A stretch of 64,000 bases of DNA, taken from Symbiodinium natans (Eukaryota > Sar > Dinophyceae > Suessiales > Symbiodiniaceae). The notes beneath the pieces were generated by a model. It was not told where the DNA came from, made no database searches, and worked only from the letters and a program-made list of their open reading frames with translations. Position 1 is the stretch's first letter, and each line of letters begins with the position of its first letter. The translations under genes and the position numbers were made by a program. The DNA is taken from the NCBI GenBank assembly GCA_905221605.1, contig CAJNDS010002324.1, forward strand, positions 649,501-713,500. The letters are read 5' to 3'. Shown here piece by piece: positions 46,160 through 57,659 of the stretch.

Positions 46160-47880
46160 GTAGGGTTTAGGGTTCGGGGCTTAGGATGTAGGGTTTAAGG
46201 GGGGAACCTTTATAATCACTTCAAGGGTCGTATGCCGGATAAGATGCCCCTGCATCCCCAATTCCCTACTAGGAACTCGGAAGATATGCGGGCCCCTGAA
46301 GAATGGTTGTTGCATGTATCATATTGGGCTGTGAATCCCTGAAACCCTAAACCCTAAACCATAAACCATCAGAAGGAGGATTTGGGATAGATGGGAAAGT
46401 TGTGGTAGGTTTGCTTTTTGAGGTTCCTACTCGATACGGAGCAAAGTCTTTGGAATGCCCCCAAAAGGGGACATCTTGTGTAGAGAAGTTCAACCCTAAA
46501 CCCTAAACCCTGAACTCCTTTGAAGACAACTCCGGGCTTTAGGGTTTAGGAACCCTCGCAGTCTAGGCGTGGGAACCGCCGGGGTTGGTGGACAAACGGT
46601 GCCATGTTCCCACCTCCCATGCACGCAGACCTTGCGGCATGATGCGCAGTGTATCCTACAAGCTCGACCTTGTGGAACAAAGCTTCGAAACATTTCCGGT
46701 GCCCGAGCCACGACAGCATAACCACACCCTCCACACAATAAACCCTAAACTGTGAATATACCAGTTCGAAACCGTGAATATACCTGTTCGTCCTTCCAAG
46801 AGGTTGCTTATAACCGGACCCTAGGCTACGGATCCGGCAAGTTATCATTCAAGGGCGTATCCTTATTTCAAGGGTTTGGGAAGGAATGGGCCCTAAACCC
46901 TACACCCTAAACCCCAAACCCTAAACCCTAAATGCAGATGGGGCACTGCATAGACCACACAATTCTGACCATTGTCCTGCGGGGGCGGAGTGTGATTTGG
47001 GACTCGGGATGTCTTCAGGGTTAGGGCTCAAGGTGAGTGCAGGGGTTAGGGGTTAGGGGTTTACTTAGTTGTCCAGTACCTAGGGGTTTTAAAGGTTAAC
47101 CTTTGGGATTATAAGGGGAATATATTAACCCAAAAAGGTTAAAGGTTATCTACTCTACTACTAAGTAGGGGTTTAGGATCTAAGGGCTAAGGGCTTAGGC
47201 GGCTTAGGGGTTCATGTGAATTTAGCGGAGGTTTTGAAAAAAATGATTTGAAACCTCACTCTCAGTAAAAGGGAATCTGCCTCCGTTGAATGAGACCCTC
47301 CAGCCTACCAAACCGAACCCACACCCCAAAGGGACCGGGTTTGGGGTTTGGGCTTCAGGGTTTGTAGGGCCGGCCGACCGGTTGATGATGCGTCCGCGAA
47401 TGTTACCCTAAGCCCCGAACCCTGAACAAAGACCGTGAACCCCATATCCCTTGAGTCCTACCCCTACACCCGGGCCCAGGGTCTGGGATATTCTGCTACG
47501 GGCTTAATTACAGCCTAGGGTTTCGTGCTTAGGACTTAAGGACCTTGAACGTGAGCCCTGGATTGAGACGTCTGATGTAGGGCACCGAGGGATGGGGTTT
47601 AGGGCTTAGGGCTTGCAAAACCAGGGTTTAGGGTTTAGGGTTTAGGGTTCGGGATTTAGGGCTGAGGGCTCACAATTACTTCACGCGGAAGCGCCCAGAT
47701 GCAAGTGGGTGCTTAATCATTCATTGCGGTGTTCTCGCTTCCGTTCAAAAGGAGGGAGCGGGGGGGGGGGGGGGGAAACCTAACCCTAAACCCTAAACCT
47801 AAACCTAAACCCTAAACCCTAAACCCTAAACCCTACAAAAACCGCCGGGAAACGGGGGGGGGGGTTGGGGGGGGGGGGGG
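46160..47880. other. Repeat-rich flank with a MITE
   Basis: Short TTTAGGG and CCCTAAA arrays, unique sequence without convincing exons (46380-46900), MITE family B copy 2 (47064-47165), further degenerate telomere-like sequence and poly-G tracts (47760-47880). Confidence 0.55.
47064..47165. mobile_element. MITE family B, copy 2
   Basis: 102 bp, nearly identical to the copy at 5977-6078. No clear 4-bp duplication at this copy. Confidence 0.8.
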
Positions 47881-47928
47881 CCGCTCCTGCAGCTGAGCGA
47901 AGCGCGAGTCGTCTTCCGGCGTGCACTC
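47881..47928 (-). CDS. Exon fragment
   Basis: A TTTTCAG acceptor precedes ECTPEDDSRFAQLQER. The left end runs into a poly-G/C tract, so the donor is unclear. Confidence 0.45.
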
Positions 47929-48444
47929 CTGAAAATGCAGGTTTAGGGTTTAGGCTTTAGGGCTTAGAGCTTAGGGTTTCGGGTTTGGGGTCATAGGGTA
48001 GGGTTCAGGGTCCGGGTTTGGGCTTTAGAGGTGTTGAAAAAGCATGATGAAGGGTATGGGTGTGACGGGCTTGGTGTGTAGGGCTTATAAGGCTTCGGGT
48101 TGAGAGTTGTTAACAACATGGTTCGATCCGTTTGGGGCTTCGGGTTTCTCAACGCCCTAATCCCGGAACTAGGATATGTAACGCGCACGGAACCCCCCCC
48201 AGAACCTCCCTCATCCAGAAAGAATGAAACGCAAATCAACATAAACCTTGAACACAGGAACAAACCAAGCTGAACAACAAAACAAAACCCTAGGCCCTAG
48301 CCCCAATACAACAACCACCAACTGGAAAACCACCTAAGCAACAACTAAACCCTGAACCTAAACCCAAACAACTGACTCTGAACCTAAACCCTAAGCACGA
48401 TAACTGGGAAAAGACACCCTAAACCCTAAACCCTAAACCCTAAA

Positions 48445-48497
48445 CAAAGGCTGGCGAGGCCTGGTCGATGCCCAGCAGGGGCGCCAGGAACTCGCAA
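48445..48497 (-). CDS. Exon fragment
   Basis: A GATCAG acceptor precedes CEFLAPLLGIDQASPA. A possible GTTTAG donor merges into the CCCTAAA array on the left. Confidence 0.5.
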
Positions 48498-48530
48498 CCT
48501 GATCTCCGCTCAAGGAACCAAAGGGAGTAG

Positions 48531-48655
48531 GTTTAGGGTTTAGGGTTTAGGGTTTAGGGTTTAGGGCTTTAGGGTTTAGGGTTTAGGGTTTAGGGTTTAG
48601 GGTTTAGGGTTTAGGGTTTAGGGTTTAGGGTTTAGGGTTCAGGGTTTAGGGTCTA
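48531..48655. repeat. TTTAGGG array
   Basis: About 17 units, mostly perfect. Confidence 0.9.
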
Positions 48656-48666
48656 GGAAGCGTGCA

Positions 48667-48739
48667 TTGGGATGTTCCCCCTTACACGAACTACTATAAT
48701 CCCGACTAAGGACGGTTAGTATAAGGGGGAACGTCCCAC
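48667..48739. mobile_element. MITE family A, short copy
   Basis: TTGGGATGTTCCCCCTTACA to GGGGGAACGTCCCAC, 73 bp, lacking part of the interior. No clear duplication. Confidence 0.65.
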
Positions 48740-48796
48740 AGTTTGTAGAAGATGCAGAGGGTATGGGCCCGGGGTTTTAACCGACCCACCTTTGTT

Positions 48797-48870
48797 TGGG
48801 GTTTAGGGTTTAGGGTTTAGGGTTTAGGGTTTAGGGTTTAGGGTTTAGGGTTTAGGGTTTCGGGTTTCGG
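48797..48870. repeat. TTTAGGG array
   Basis: About ten units, grading into TTTCGGG. Confidence 0.9.
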
Positions 48871-48918
48871 GTTTCGGGTTTGGGGTCCGCCGACCCTGGC
48901 GGCGTGTTGGATGGGAAA

Positions 48919-49105
48919 ACCCCCCACCCCACCCCCCCCCACCCCCCCCACCCCCCCCCACCCCCCCCCCCCCCCCCCCCCCCCCCCACCCCCCCCCACC
49001 CCCCCCACCCCCCCCCCACCCCCCCCCCCCCCCACCCCCCCCCCCCCCCACCCCCCCCACACCCTCCCCCCACCCCCCCCACCCCCCCCCCCCCCACCCC
49101 CACCG
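48919..49105. repeat. Poly-C array with CCCCCCA units
   Basis: Runs of C broken by single A. It gives Pro-rich frames on plus and Gly-rich frames on minus in all phases, which are artefacts. Confidence 0.85.
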
Positions 49106-49147
49106 CCTGTCTTTTGGCTTGCGCTTGTCCTGACCCCCCCTAGACCT

Positions 49148-49206
49148 CTCAACTATGCTCCAGCGGGGTCGGCGGTTTGAGTCGGAGGCTCTTAAATTTA
49201 GGGTTT
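49148..49206. repeat. Second copy of the 59-bp segment at 7799
   Basis: Almost identical to 7799-7857, again running into TTTAGGG. Confidence 0.6.
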
Positions 49207-49656
49207 AGGTGCTTGCCGTCTTGCTTGTCTGTTTGCCTTTGTTTGGGGCAGAGGGCAGGAAGAGTTTGCTTTGGCTGTGAAACTTTCTTGGGGAACACAC
49301 AGCTGGAGCTGAGCCTTAGCTGCAAGGCTGTCGAAGAGATGGCGGACAACTGCGAAGGTGATTTCTATACAACTTCTATTCAGGGTTCAGGGCTCAGGGG
49401 ATCAGAGGTAGTTGGATTTCTAGGGTTGACGGACCAAAGGTTCTAGCTTTGAGGCTTTTAGGGGCCAACTGTAGTAGTAAGGGTCTGCTCCTAAGCCCTC
49501 GACCTCAATCCCTCAAACGCTAAGCCCCTCAAACCCTAAGGCCCGGATGTTGCCTGTTGTATCCCTGAGCAACCCTAAACCCTAAACCCTAAACCCTGAA
49601 CCCTGAACCCTAAACCCTAAACCCTAAACCCTAAACCCTAAACCCAAAAGCCCAAA

Positions 49657-49733
49657 GCCTTCGTGCAACCCGGCAGGGCACCTGTGGTGTAGGTCTTCGG
49701 AACTGCAGTTGTCTCAGGGCAGCCGCGCGGAGG
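49657..49733 (-). CDS. Exon fragment, Cys-containing
   Basis: A GGAAAG acceptor-like site precedes RGCPETTAVPKTYTTGALPG followed by CTKA. Thr/Pro-rich with two Cys. Confidence 0.5.
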
Positions 49734-50429
49734 CTTTCCCCCTGACGGGTTTAGGGTTCAGGGCTTAGGGTTTTAGGGGTTTAGGGGTTGAGGGGTTTAG
49801 GGGCCCAGGGGTTTAAGGGTTTAGGGTTGGGATCAGCAGCGAAGATGGGATAAGGGGGGAGCCATGAAGAGTCAAATGCCAAAGCGGAGACATTATTTCG
49901 GGGGCACCTCTTTGAGGCGAGGTTTGGGACCCCATTGCTGCTATGAGCAACCTGAAACCAGTGAAGCTCAAAGGGTTGCGGTTTGAGATTTCAGCTTCTG
50001 TCCCTGCGCCAGTGCGACTGCACCCTAAAACCTAGACCCTCAACCATAAATGAACCCTTGAACCCGAACCCTAAACCCTAAGCCCTAGACCATAGAGCCT
50101 AAACCCTAAACCCTAAACCCTAAACCCTAAACCCCAAACCCTAAACCCTAGCCCTGTACCGCAAGAGTATGCTCAAGGGACTCATGGAGGGCCAAAGATC
50201 CGGCAACCCGGCCGCCACAGGGGGCAGAATGGCCCGAAACCCAAGAATCCTGGAACCCTAGAACCCTAGAACCCTAGAACCCTAGAACCCTAAAACCCTA
50301 AAACCCTAGCACCCTAAAACCCTATAACCCCAAAACCCCAGAACCTGAAAACCCTAAACCCCAAACCCTGTATAACCCAAAACACCAGAACCCAAAAAAA
50401 AACAACCCCAAACCCTAAGCTACCGAAAC

Positions 50430-50479
50430 CTTGCGGGCTCTGCGCGCCCACCATGCCTGCATAGACGCACTGGTTGCAC
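50430..50479 (-). CDS. Complete GT-AG exon
   Basis: A TTCGAG acceptor and a GTTTCG donor bound 50 nt reading CNQCVYAGMVGAQSPQ. It carries a CxxC pair. Confidence 0.5.
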
Positions 50480-50499
50480 CTCGAAGACGCCAGCCCTAA

Positions 50500-52770
50500 A
50501 CCCTAAACCCTAAACCCTCAACCCTAAACCCTACAGACACACTCAGCTTTCACTGGGTGGGTAGGGTTCAGCTGCAGCGAGCAAAGAAACAACCTCACAC
50601 GTCCCCCAGACTATGAAATCTATGTTTTCCTGGGGGTGTGTAGGCTACGCCAGGCTGTCGATGGGGGATCCGTACCCTCAACCCGATTTAGGGTTTAGCG
50701 TTTAGGGTTGGGGGTTTAGGGTGGCTTGGCTGACCTGCCTTGAGATAGCATGGTTCCTGAAGCATCCCCCTTCCCTGGACCTTGCCTAGATTCTCAGCCA
50801 CAGCACCTTGTTGACGCGATGCTACATGTCATGTCCTTTTGGGAGTTCGACTCTAGTGTAAGGAATGCTGCCCATTAAAGGGTGCTTGTACAGCACTGCT
50901 CACTACGCCTCAGCCACCACACCTCAGCCCCATGCATGAAGCCTCAAAGGTGAGGGCTTAGGTTTAAGCATCGGGCCTTGTTTGTCTTGCTCTAAGGCCA
51001 CATAGGGGATAAGTGCCGTGATGAAATCTTTTACTGCCAAGAGTTGAAGGGTTTATGTCGGGGTTGAGTCGGGGGTTCAGGGCCTTGAGGGTTTAGGGTG
51101 TGAGGATTAGGGCTTATAGGGTTTAGGGTTTAGGGCTTAGGGTTTAGGGTCTAGGGCTTTGTGGCCCCCAAACAAGACAAAAAATGCCACGCCAAGAGGC
51201 AGGTCCAAGTGTTGCTCTGGCGTGAAGATCATCGTGTTGGTGGAGTTGGGATCGATGTACCTGTGATTCTAAGGGCGGTTACATGGCCCCTTATGGTTTA
51301 GGCCTCTACAGGGTTGAGGATTCAGGGCTTATCGTTAGGTCTCCCCGGGGCTTAGGGCTTAGGGTTTCGGGTTTAGTTCTAGGCTTCTTAAGGGAGGGGG
51401 TCTTCAAGGGGGAGGGTTCCCTTATACTCCCCCGCTACTCGGAAAAGGCACCCGTAGGTTCTTGAAGGTTCCCTAGGGACCTACCCCCCTGCATGAACCC
51501 CCTCCCTTAAGAACCCTCTAACGTGTGTGATTTGAAAGGGTGGTTACATGGTCCTGAAATATTGGGCCCTTGAAATTGAGCCCAAGGGCCCATACATCGG
51601 AACCCATTGCAGGAGGGTAAGGGTCCATCTTTAAGGGCCCATGAAACTACCCTTAGAGTGATGCGGCTGCGGGGACCTTGCTCTTTAGATGGGGGTGTCC
51701 GAAGTTAGGAGCACCTTATTGGGGTCCTTATTACAGGGGGATCCTATTATCTGGAGATGTAGATTGGGGGTCCCCTATCTTCGTAAACCCGCATGTCCTG
51801 AAACTACCTGGAGCCAAAAAACACAGTCCCGAAGCCCCAACTCAACCCTCAACCACAATCCCATCCTCAAAGCCTGAAGGCAAAACCCGCAACCGTAACC
51901 CTAAACCCTAAACTCCTTAACCCTAAAAGAAAAACCTGCCAGGGTACTGTGTCTTCAGGTCTGCTGCTCCGCAGATTCCATCGTGGGTGATGTCCTGACC
52001 AAGCTGGGCTTCGAGCCGCAGAGTAGGGTTTGGGGTTTAGGGTTTGGGGTTTAGGATTTAGGGTTCAGGGTTTAGGGTAGAGGGCTTCTGGTGTTGGGGG
52101 GGTTTTGTGGGTTTAGTCGAAGGTAAGGACCCTTAGGGTGGTCCTTTACCCTTGTTTATAGGGATCCGACCTTATTATATTTTGTGTATACAAGGGTTAG
52201 ATAACAAGGGACCCAAAGTAAGGCCCATATTTCGGATCCCCTATTTAGGGTTTAGGGTGTAGGGTTTAGGGCTTAGGGTGTTGAGGGGTTTTGTGGGTGT
52301 AAAAATTAGGCTCCCAACCTTAAAACCTTCCTCCTTTTAGGGGACTTGGCCTTGGACCCATAGGGTTGTATTGTTGGGCTTGGGGACCCTCCTCAACCTT
52401 AAAAGCCTGAACGCCAACCTAGGGTTTAGGGTTTAGGGTTTAGGGTTTAGGGCTTAGGGCTTAGGGTTTTGGGGTGCAGGGGTTTAGGGGATTGTGGATG
52501 TAGGGGTTTGGGGGTTGTCAGGCTTGGTGGGAACCTTCCGAGCAGCTTAGGGTCTGGGTGTACGGGGTTGATGAGTGTAGGGGCTTCCGAAAAACCCCCA
52601 ATGAAACCCCCCCTAAGACCCCCTAAACTCTCGTCAGCCCCCAAAACTCCCCGAAAGCCAAAAGTGACCCCAAAACCTTACACTCTAAACCCTAAACCCG
52701 AGACCCTGAACCCTAAATCCTAAACCCTAAACCCTAAGCCCTAAACCTGACAAGCCCAAAACCATGCAAC
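50500..52770. other. Mostly non-coding flank
   Basis: CCCTAAA units (50496-50535), unique sequence (50560-51060), TTTAGGG-derived sequence, palindromic CTTAAGGGAGGGGG segments near 51390 and 51505, a dispersed repeat at 51680-51790, and TTTAGGG units. An island at 51950-52025 is open on both strands (minus EAQLGQDITHDGICGAADLK; plus VCCSADSIVGDVLTKLGFEP) and could be an exon. Confidence 0.45.
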
Positions 52771-52836
52771 TTCCCAGCTTGCCTGCCCGAACATGTGCAG
52801 CTTCATGTTGTGAAGGAAGCCTCCGCGATACCAAGG
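52771..52836 (-). CDS. Complete GT-AG exon
   Basis: A TTTCAG acceptor and a GTTGCA donor bound exactly 22 codons, PWYRGGFLHNMKLHMFGQAS followed by WE. Confidence 0.55.
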
Positions 52837-53808
52837 CTGAAACCCTTAAGCCACTCTAAGGGTTCAGGGTTTAGGGTTTAGGGTTTAGGGTTTAGGGTTT
52901 GGGGTTTGGGGTTTGGGGTTTGGGGTTTAGGGTTTAGGGCACTTCAAAATCACAAAAACCCCTAAAGCTCCGAAAGCTCGCAACCGTTAAACACCTCGAA
53001 AAAACCCGAAACCCTTCGCACAGCCAACAAGCTTTGAGGAGCTGTAGCTCTCCTAAACCCTGAACCCTAAACCCTAAACCCTAAATCCTACCCGGTGGCC
53101 CGCACAATCTGAGGTGGCACCCGTTTAAATGGACCCCCCCCCCCCCCAAATAAAGGAACCCTGATTTCCCACTTCCCACCCCCCCCCAATGCTTCTTGGT
53201 ATTCGAAGGCTCCTTTTATGAAGCTACCTTGGAGCCTCCTTACCTACAGTTACAGCTTGATGGATTATACCTCCTAATTGAGAGGTAGTTACTACACAAC
53301 TGTAGGTAAATAGGGTCCCAGAAAAAAACTTCAGGGTTAAGGGCTGTGGATGATAACCCTCAACCCAAATCCCTCAACCCTACACCCCATACCCGCAACC
53401 CTAAACCCTAGTCCCTAAACCTTTAAACCCTAAAACCCAAAACCCAAAACCCTAAACCCTCAGCTCTGGCCTGGGTTCTTGTTGACATGCCTCGGCCACA
53501 CGAGGCTCACGGTTTGGGTTTCAGGGTTTGGCTTGGGGTTTCGGGTTCAGGGTTTAGGGATTTGGGGATTTAGGGGGGTTTAGGGTTTAGTGTTTAGGGG
53601 TTCAGGGTTCAGGGTTTAGGGTTGAGGGTTTAGGGATTTAGGGCTTAGGGTTCTCGGCGTTTTGGCTGCATGTCGTAGCCCTTGGCTTAGCCAGTTGGAG
53701 AGTTGCCGACAGGACCCGTTTAGTACGTTAGTACGCTGTGGTAACTTACCATGTACAAAAAACAAATACAAAACACTTGGACTCCCCAACTGGAGCCTGA
53801 TGCAGACC

Positions 53809-53911
53809 CTTAGTTGTCCAGTACCTAGGGGTTTTAAAGGTTAACCTTTTGGGATTCTAAGGGTAATATATTAACCCAAAAAGGTTAAAGGTTATCTACT
53901 CTACTACTAAG
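53809..53911. mobile_element. MITE family B, copy 3
   Basis: 103 bp with CTTAGTTGTCCAGTACCTA at the start and CTCTACTACTAAG at the end, flanked by the 4-bp duplication GACC (53805-53808 and 53912-53915). Confidence 0.85.
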
Positions 53912-54226
53912 GACCGTATAAACCCTGAACCCTCCCCAAAGCGAACGCACATCCAAACAAACAGCAAAAGCTGTAGTTGTGTACTCCCCACTCCATAAAC
54001 ACTCATGTGCACGCGTTTTCTGAGCGTGTGCTTGCATTTAGGAACTGCGCGCGTCCTTGACTACTGCTACGGGGTGAGGTCGGTACAAAGGGCATAAAAT
54101 AGGGGGCCTGAATAAGTAAGATAGGGTTTTGGGGGGTAACGATAATATAACTATCAAGGGACTCTAAGGGAATAATATTAGAAATTATTCCGACACCTTT
54201 CTTGCTACAAGCCTGGTCTTCCTAAC

Positions 54227-54308
54227 CTGCAGACGTTGCAGGGACCCAGTATGGCGTTGTAGCCAAGTTTCTTCACGTTGACGTTGAAGAACACGCACTC
54301 ATCATCGC
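54227..54308 (-). CDS. Complete GT-AG exon, Cys-containing
   Basis: An AATCTCAG acceptor and a GTTAGG donor bound 82 nt reading DDECVFFNVNVKKLGYNAIL and then GPCNVC. This is the clearest exon in the window, with consensus borders, balanced composition and three Cys. Confidence 0.65.
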
Positions 54309-54423
54309 CTGAGATTTGTGGGATGTGCCCCCCTTATACAAACAGTCCTTAATAGGGGTTATAATAGGCACCATAGGGGTTTAGGGTCTAGGGTTTAGAG
54401 TTTAGAGTGTTTAGGGTCTAGGG

Positions 54424-54526
54424 TTGGGATGTTCCCCACTATATTAACTGTCCTGAATCGAGATTATATTTGGGTTCCTATATAATCCCTGTTAAGGACT
54501 GTTCGTATACCGGGGAAAGGTCCCAA
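54424..54526. mobile_element. MITE family A, diverged copy
   Basis: TTGGGATGTTCCCCACTATA to GGGGAAAGGTCCCAA with the conserved AAGGACTGTTCGTAT arm. No duplication seen. A half copy precedes it at about 54331-54390. Confidence 0.65.
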
Positions 54527-54924
54527 GATACAGGAAGCAAACGAACACCTAGCGCCTTCATTCCCAAGCCCTGAGCAGGCCTAAACCCTAAACCCTAAAC
54601 CGAAACCCTAATCCCTAACCCTAAACCCTAAAACCCATGAGGCCGACCATATCGAAGGATCTCCCAAACTTCCCCCCCTCCCCAGGGAAGAAAAAACAAC
54701 AAGGCAATCCCTCTGCCTTCTGAAAACACGACACCCTAAACCTCGTTTGTGACTGTATCTGTTTATTTATGTATGTGTATATCTATATTGACATCCATTA
54801 CTAGACCCGGGAGTAACCTAGAATAATAAAAGGGTCCCTTTTTGTTTAAAAGCGGATTGCAAGAGAACCCAACCCTGACAGAAGGAAAAAAGGGCCTACT
54901 CCCGGTCCTAGATTATGTTACATA

Positions 54925-55050
54925 TCATGACTACAAGGAGGGGGCCCCCCTAGTTATACATAGAGTTATAAGGACCCTGAATTGGGTTATAATTAAGGAT
55001 CCTAACTTAGGTTATAAGTCCCTTAACTATAGTTAGCATAGAAAGGGGGC
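54925..55050. repeat. Dispersed repeat family E
   Basis: Contains TCCTAACTTAGGTTATAAGT and ends AAAGGGGGCCCTCC. A second copy lies at 63405-63515. Inverted GGGGGCCC ends suggest another MITE family. Confidence 0.6.
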
Positions 55051-55059
55051 CCTCCTTGC

Positions 55060-55182
55060 CTTAAACCCTAAACCCTAAACCCTAAACCCTAAACCCTAAA
55101 CCCTAGACCCTAGACCCTAGACCCTAGACCCTAGACCCTAGACCCTAGACCCTAGACCCTGGACCCTAGACCCTAGACCCTA
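55060..55182. repeat. CCCTAAA array shifting to CCCTAGA
   Basis: CCCTAAA units followed by a block of CCCTAGA units, again block-wise variant expansion. Confidence 0.9.
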
Positions 55183-55201
55183 ACCCTCCCTGTACTGCCC
55201 C

Positions 55202-55279
55202 TCCAGCCATCTGGGGCCCCCGTCTCTGGACGTTCACGCCCGTCCTGTCGTTGATGATGGCCCCGGAGTCTGGTTCCAC
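55202..55279 (-). CDS. Exon fragment
   Basis: A GCGAG acceptor precedes VEPDSGAIINDRTGVNVQRR followed by GPQMA. Balanced composition. Confidence 0.55.
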
Positions 55280-55289
55280 CTCGCGTGCA

Positions 55290-56037
55290 AAATCCTAAAC
55301 CTTAAGGCCATGAGCGCTCAAGCATCCCATGGACACCCTGACCTCTAAGCCTTGGTAGCCCAGTGACCATATTAACATAAGGGTACCTTTTTTCTGGGGT
55401 CGGTTACTTTATAAGGGATAAGGGAACCTTGTGCAAACAAAAGGGAACAGGGCTACTTTCGGGGCTACCAAGAAACGCAATGAATCCATGAACCCGAAGC
55501 TCGAGCGTCCCCAGCCCGGAGCCCAAAACCACCCCAGACAATCCTCTTCCCAAAGCCATCCGGGCATAGACCTAAGTCCTAAAACCCTTAAACCCTTCAA
55601 CCCTCAAAACCCTAAACCTTCAAAACCCCCCCCCCCCAAAAAAAAAAAACCCAAAAAACCTTAAAGCGCTGACCGTCGAGCCCCTTAGGCCATGACAATG
55701 GCAATTCGAATTAAGCTGCCGAGCATGCAGCTTCCGGAGCCGAAAGATCCTGCATGCACAGGCTCATGGGCTCGCTTCTCTCTTTCTTTTTTTGATAGGC
55801 CCTGACTGAGATGGCTCAGTTGTGGAGTCCGTTGCAGTGGTGCTTCTTGGCTCGTGCAGCCGCCAACCCCACCACCAAACGCCATCGGTAACCTTCCAGG
55901 CCCATCTCCACGTCTTTCTTGCCCGGGCCGCTGGAGCACACAGCGGGAGGTGTGGGAAGGACATGGGAGGTGTTCGAGATTAGGGCCCTCTTTTGTTGCT
56001 GCGAGTAGTATAGTACCGAGGCTCGGATATATGTATG

Positions 56038-56068
<31 letters not shown>

Positions 56069-56411
56069 GTGTATATGCATGCATGTAGGGTTTAGGGTTT
56101 AGGGTTATATATGGGTACCCAAAAAACGGCCCATGATTGAGAGAATCCCCCCCCCCCCCACACGTTAAAAAGAGGCGCGGAGCTGAAGCCGCACTTCCCT
56201 AGGGTTTAGGGTTTAGGGTTTAGGGACCCTAGGTTCCAGTGGTCTAGGCAAAGGGAACCTTGTTTGTAGAACGGATCGTTTAGGGTCAGGGCAGTTTAGG
56301 GTTTAGGGTTTAGGGTTTAGGGTTTAGGGTTTAGGGTTTAGGGTTTAGGGTTTAGGGTTTGGGGTTTGGGGTTTAGGTTGGAAATCTTGAGCTGCCAGTG
56401 GTGTTGGAGTT
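55290..56411. other. Flank with weak coding signal
   Basis: A family C repeat (55370-55460), A/C-rich sequence, an island at 55680-55970 whose strand and frame are unclear, an AT microsatellite (56027-56086) and a TTTAGGG array (56293-56370). Confidence 0.45.
56027..56086. repeat. TA/TATG microsatellite
   Basis: ATATATATATGTATATATAT type repeat next to TTTAGGG units. Confidence 0.85.
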
Positions 56412-56527
56412 AGGGATGTTCGGCATCCAGCTCGACATTGCTGGCACACGTCTGCGGCGTAGGGTTCACGGGATGAATACCATCCGAGTTGCAAAGATAC
56501 CGCCAGTGGTCTCCACAACGCGATCGC
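56412..56527 (-). CDS. Cys-rich exon fragment
   Basis: The minus strand reads RCGDHWRYLCNSDGIHPVNP and continues TPQTCASNVELDAEHP. A second minus-strand frame over 56470-56560 (INGNATVFISDRVVETTGGI) is also open and ends at a GTGAAC donor, so exon limits and frame are not settled. Confidence 0.45.
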
Positions 56528-57598
56528 TGATGAAGACGGTGGCGTTTCCGTTGATCCTCAGTTTTCCCTAAACCCTAAACCCTAAACCCTAAACCCTAAA
56601 CCCATAGGGCTGGGGACTGGGACGTATGCCAAAGGATCCCCTAGGGCCCCCATATCGCCCACATCCTGTAAGCTCCACACAGACCGTATACTACACCCTA
56701 CTATTTGCTTAAGATCACCCCGGAAATTTAAAAAAACACCTATATTGCCAGAATATGTTTCATTGGGGGTTCCCTGAGCAAATAGTAGTACCCTAAAGCA
56801 TCCTGAGCCCGAAAACTCCCACACCCGAAGCCTTCAAAAGCGCAAAGCCCGTGCTACCCTACGTAATCTCCAAGCTCTACGGTTTAGGGTTTAGGGTTTA
56901 GGGTTTGGGGTTTAGGGTTTAGCGCCCCAAAGCCAGATTCCCAAACCTCGCCAAGCCCCAACACGTTTAGGGCTCAGTCTCTAACGGCCCTGCAAGGCGA
57001 AACCCCAAACCTGAACCCTGCCTAAAACCATAAACCCCCGTAAGGCCTATAGCCCTAAACACCTAAAGCCGTCAAGCCTCATAATCAGCTCGAAAGGACC
57101 CTAAACCCTAAACCCTAAACCCTAAACCCTAAACCCTAAGCCCTAAGCCCTAAGCCCTAAGCACTAAAAGCCGAGTCCCGGCAACCCTCGAGCCCATACC
57201 TCCTTTCTTCGGCAGTTACATGATCCCTTCGTCTGGGCCCTTAAAAGGGACTACGCAGGGACCCCTTAAACCCTGTGCCCCTATATACCGTGTAAAACCA
57301 AGGGCCCTTACTTCAGAACCCTTTAAAGAAGGCAAGGAACCATACTAAGGGACCATGTAACTAACGACCCTTCAGGTCCTTGAAGCGCGAAGAACCCTAT
57401 GAAGCGCACAAAGAACCTGTCAGTCACAGATACATAATCCCTAAAAGCCCTAAGCCTCAAGCCTAGCAATGAGATATGCGCTGAAAACCCTACGAGACCA
57501 CATAACCCCTACATACAGCTCCTACATAAAACCCTAGACAAATCGCAAACCCGAAAAATCGCTAAACCCTAAACCCAAAACCCCAAGCCCTCAACAGC

Positions 57599-57654
57599 CC
57601 ATTCAGGCCGTCCACCGCGCTGCGATGCCAGTCGCCACAGAGTTCCGGCCGCGG
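57599..57654 (-). CDS. Cys-containing exon fragment
   Basis: A GTACAG acceptor precedes PRPELCGDWHRSAVDGLNG. The CGDWH segment recalls CGDHW in the exon at 56412-56527, suggesting a repeated domain. Confidence 0.5.
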
Positions 57655-57659
57655 CTGTA

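Noticed and set aside
48838-49180. Several overlapping Pro-rich and Gly-rich frames on both strands
   Set aside because: All come from one poly-C array and are open in every phase, as expected from composition alone.
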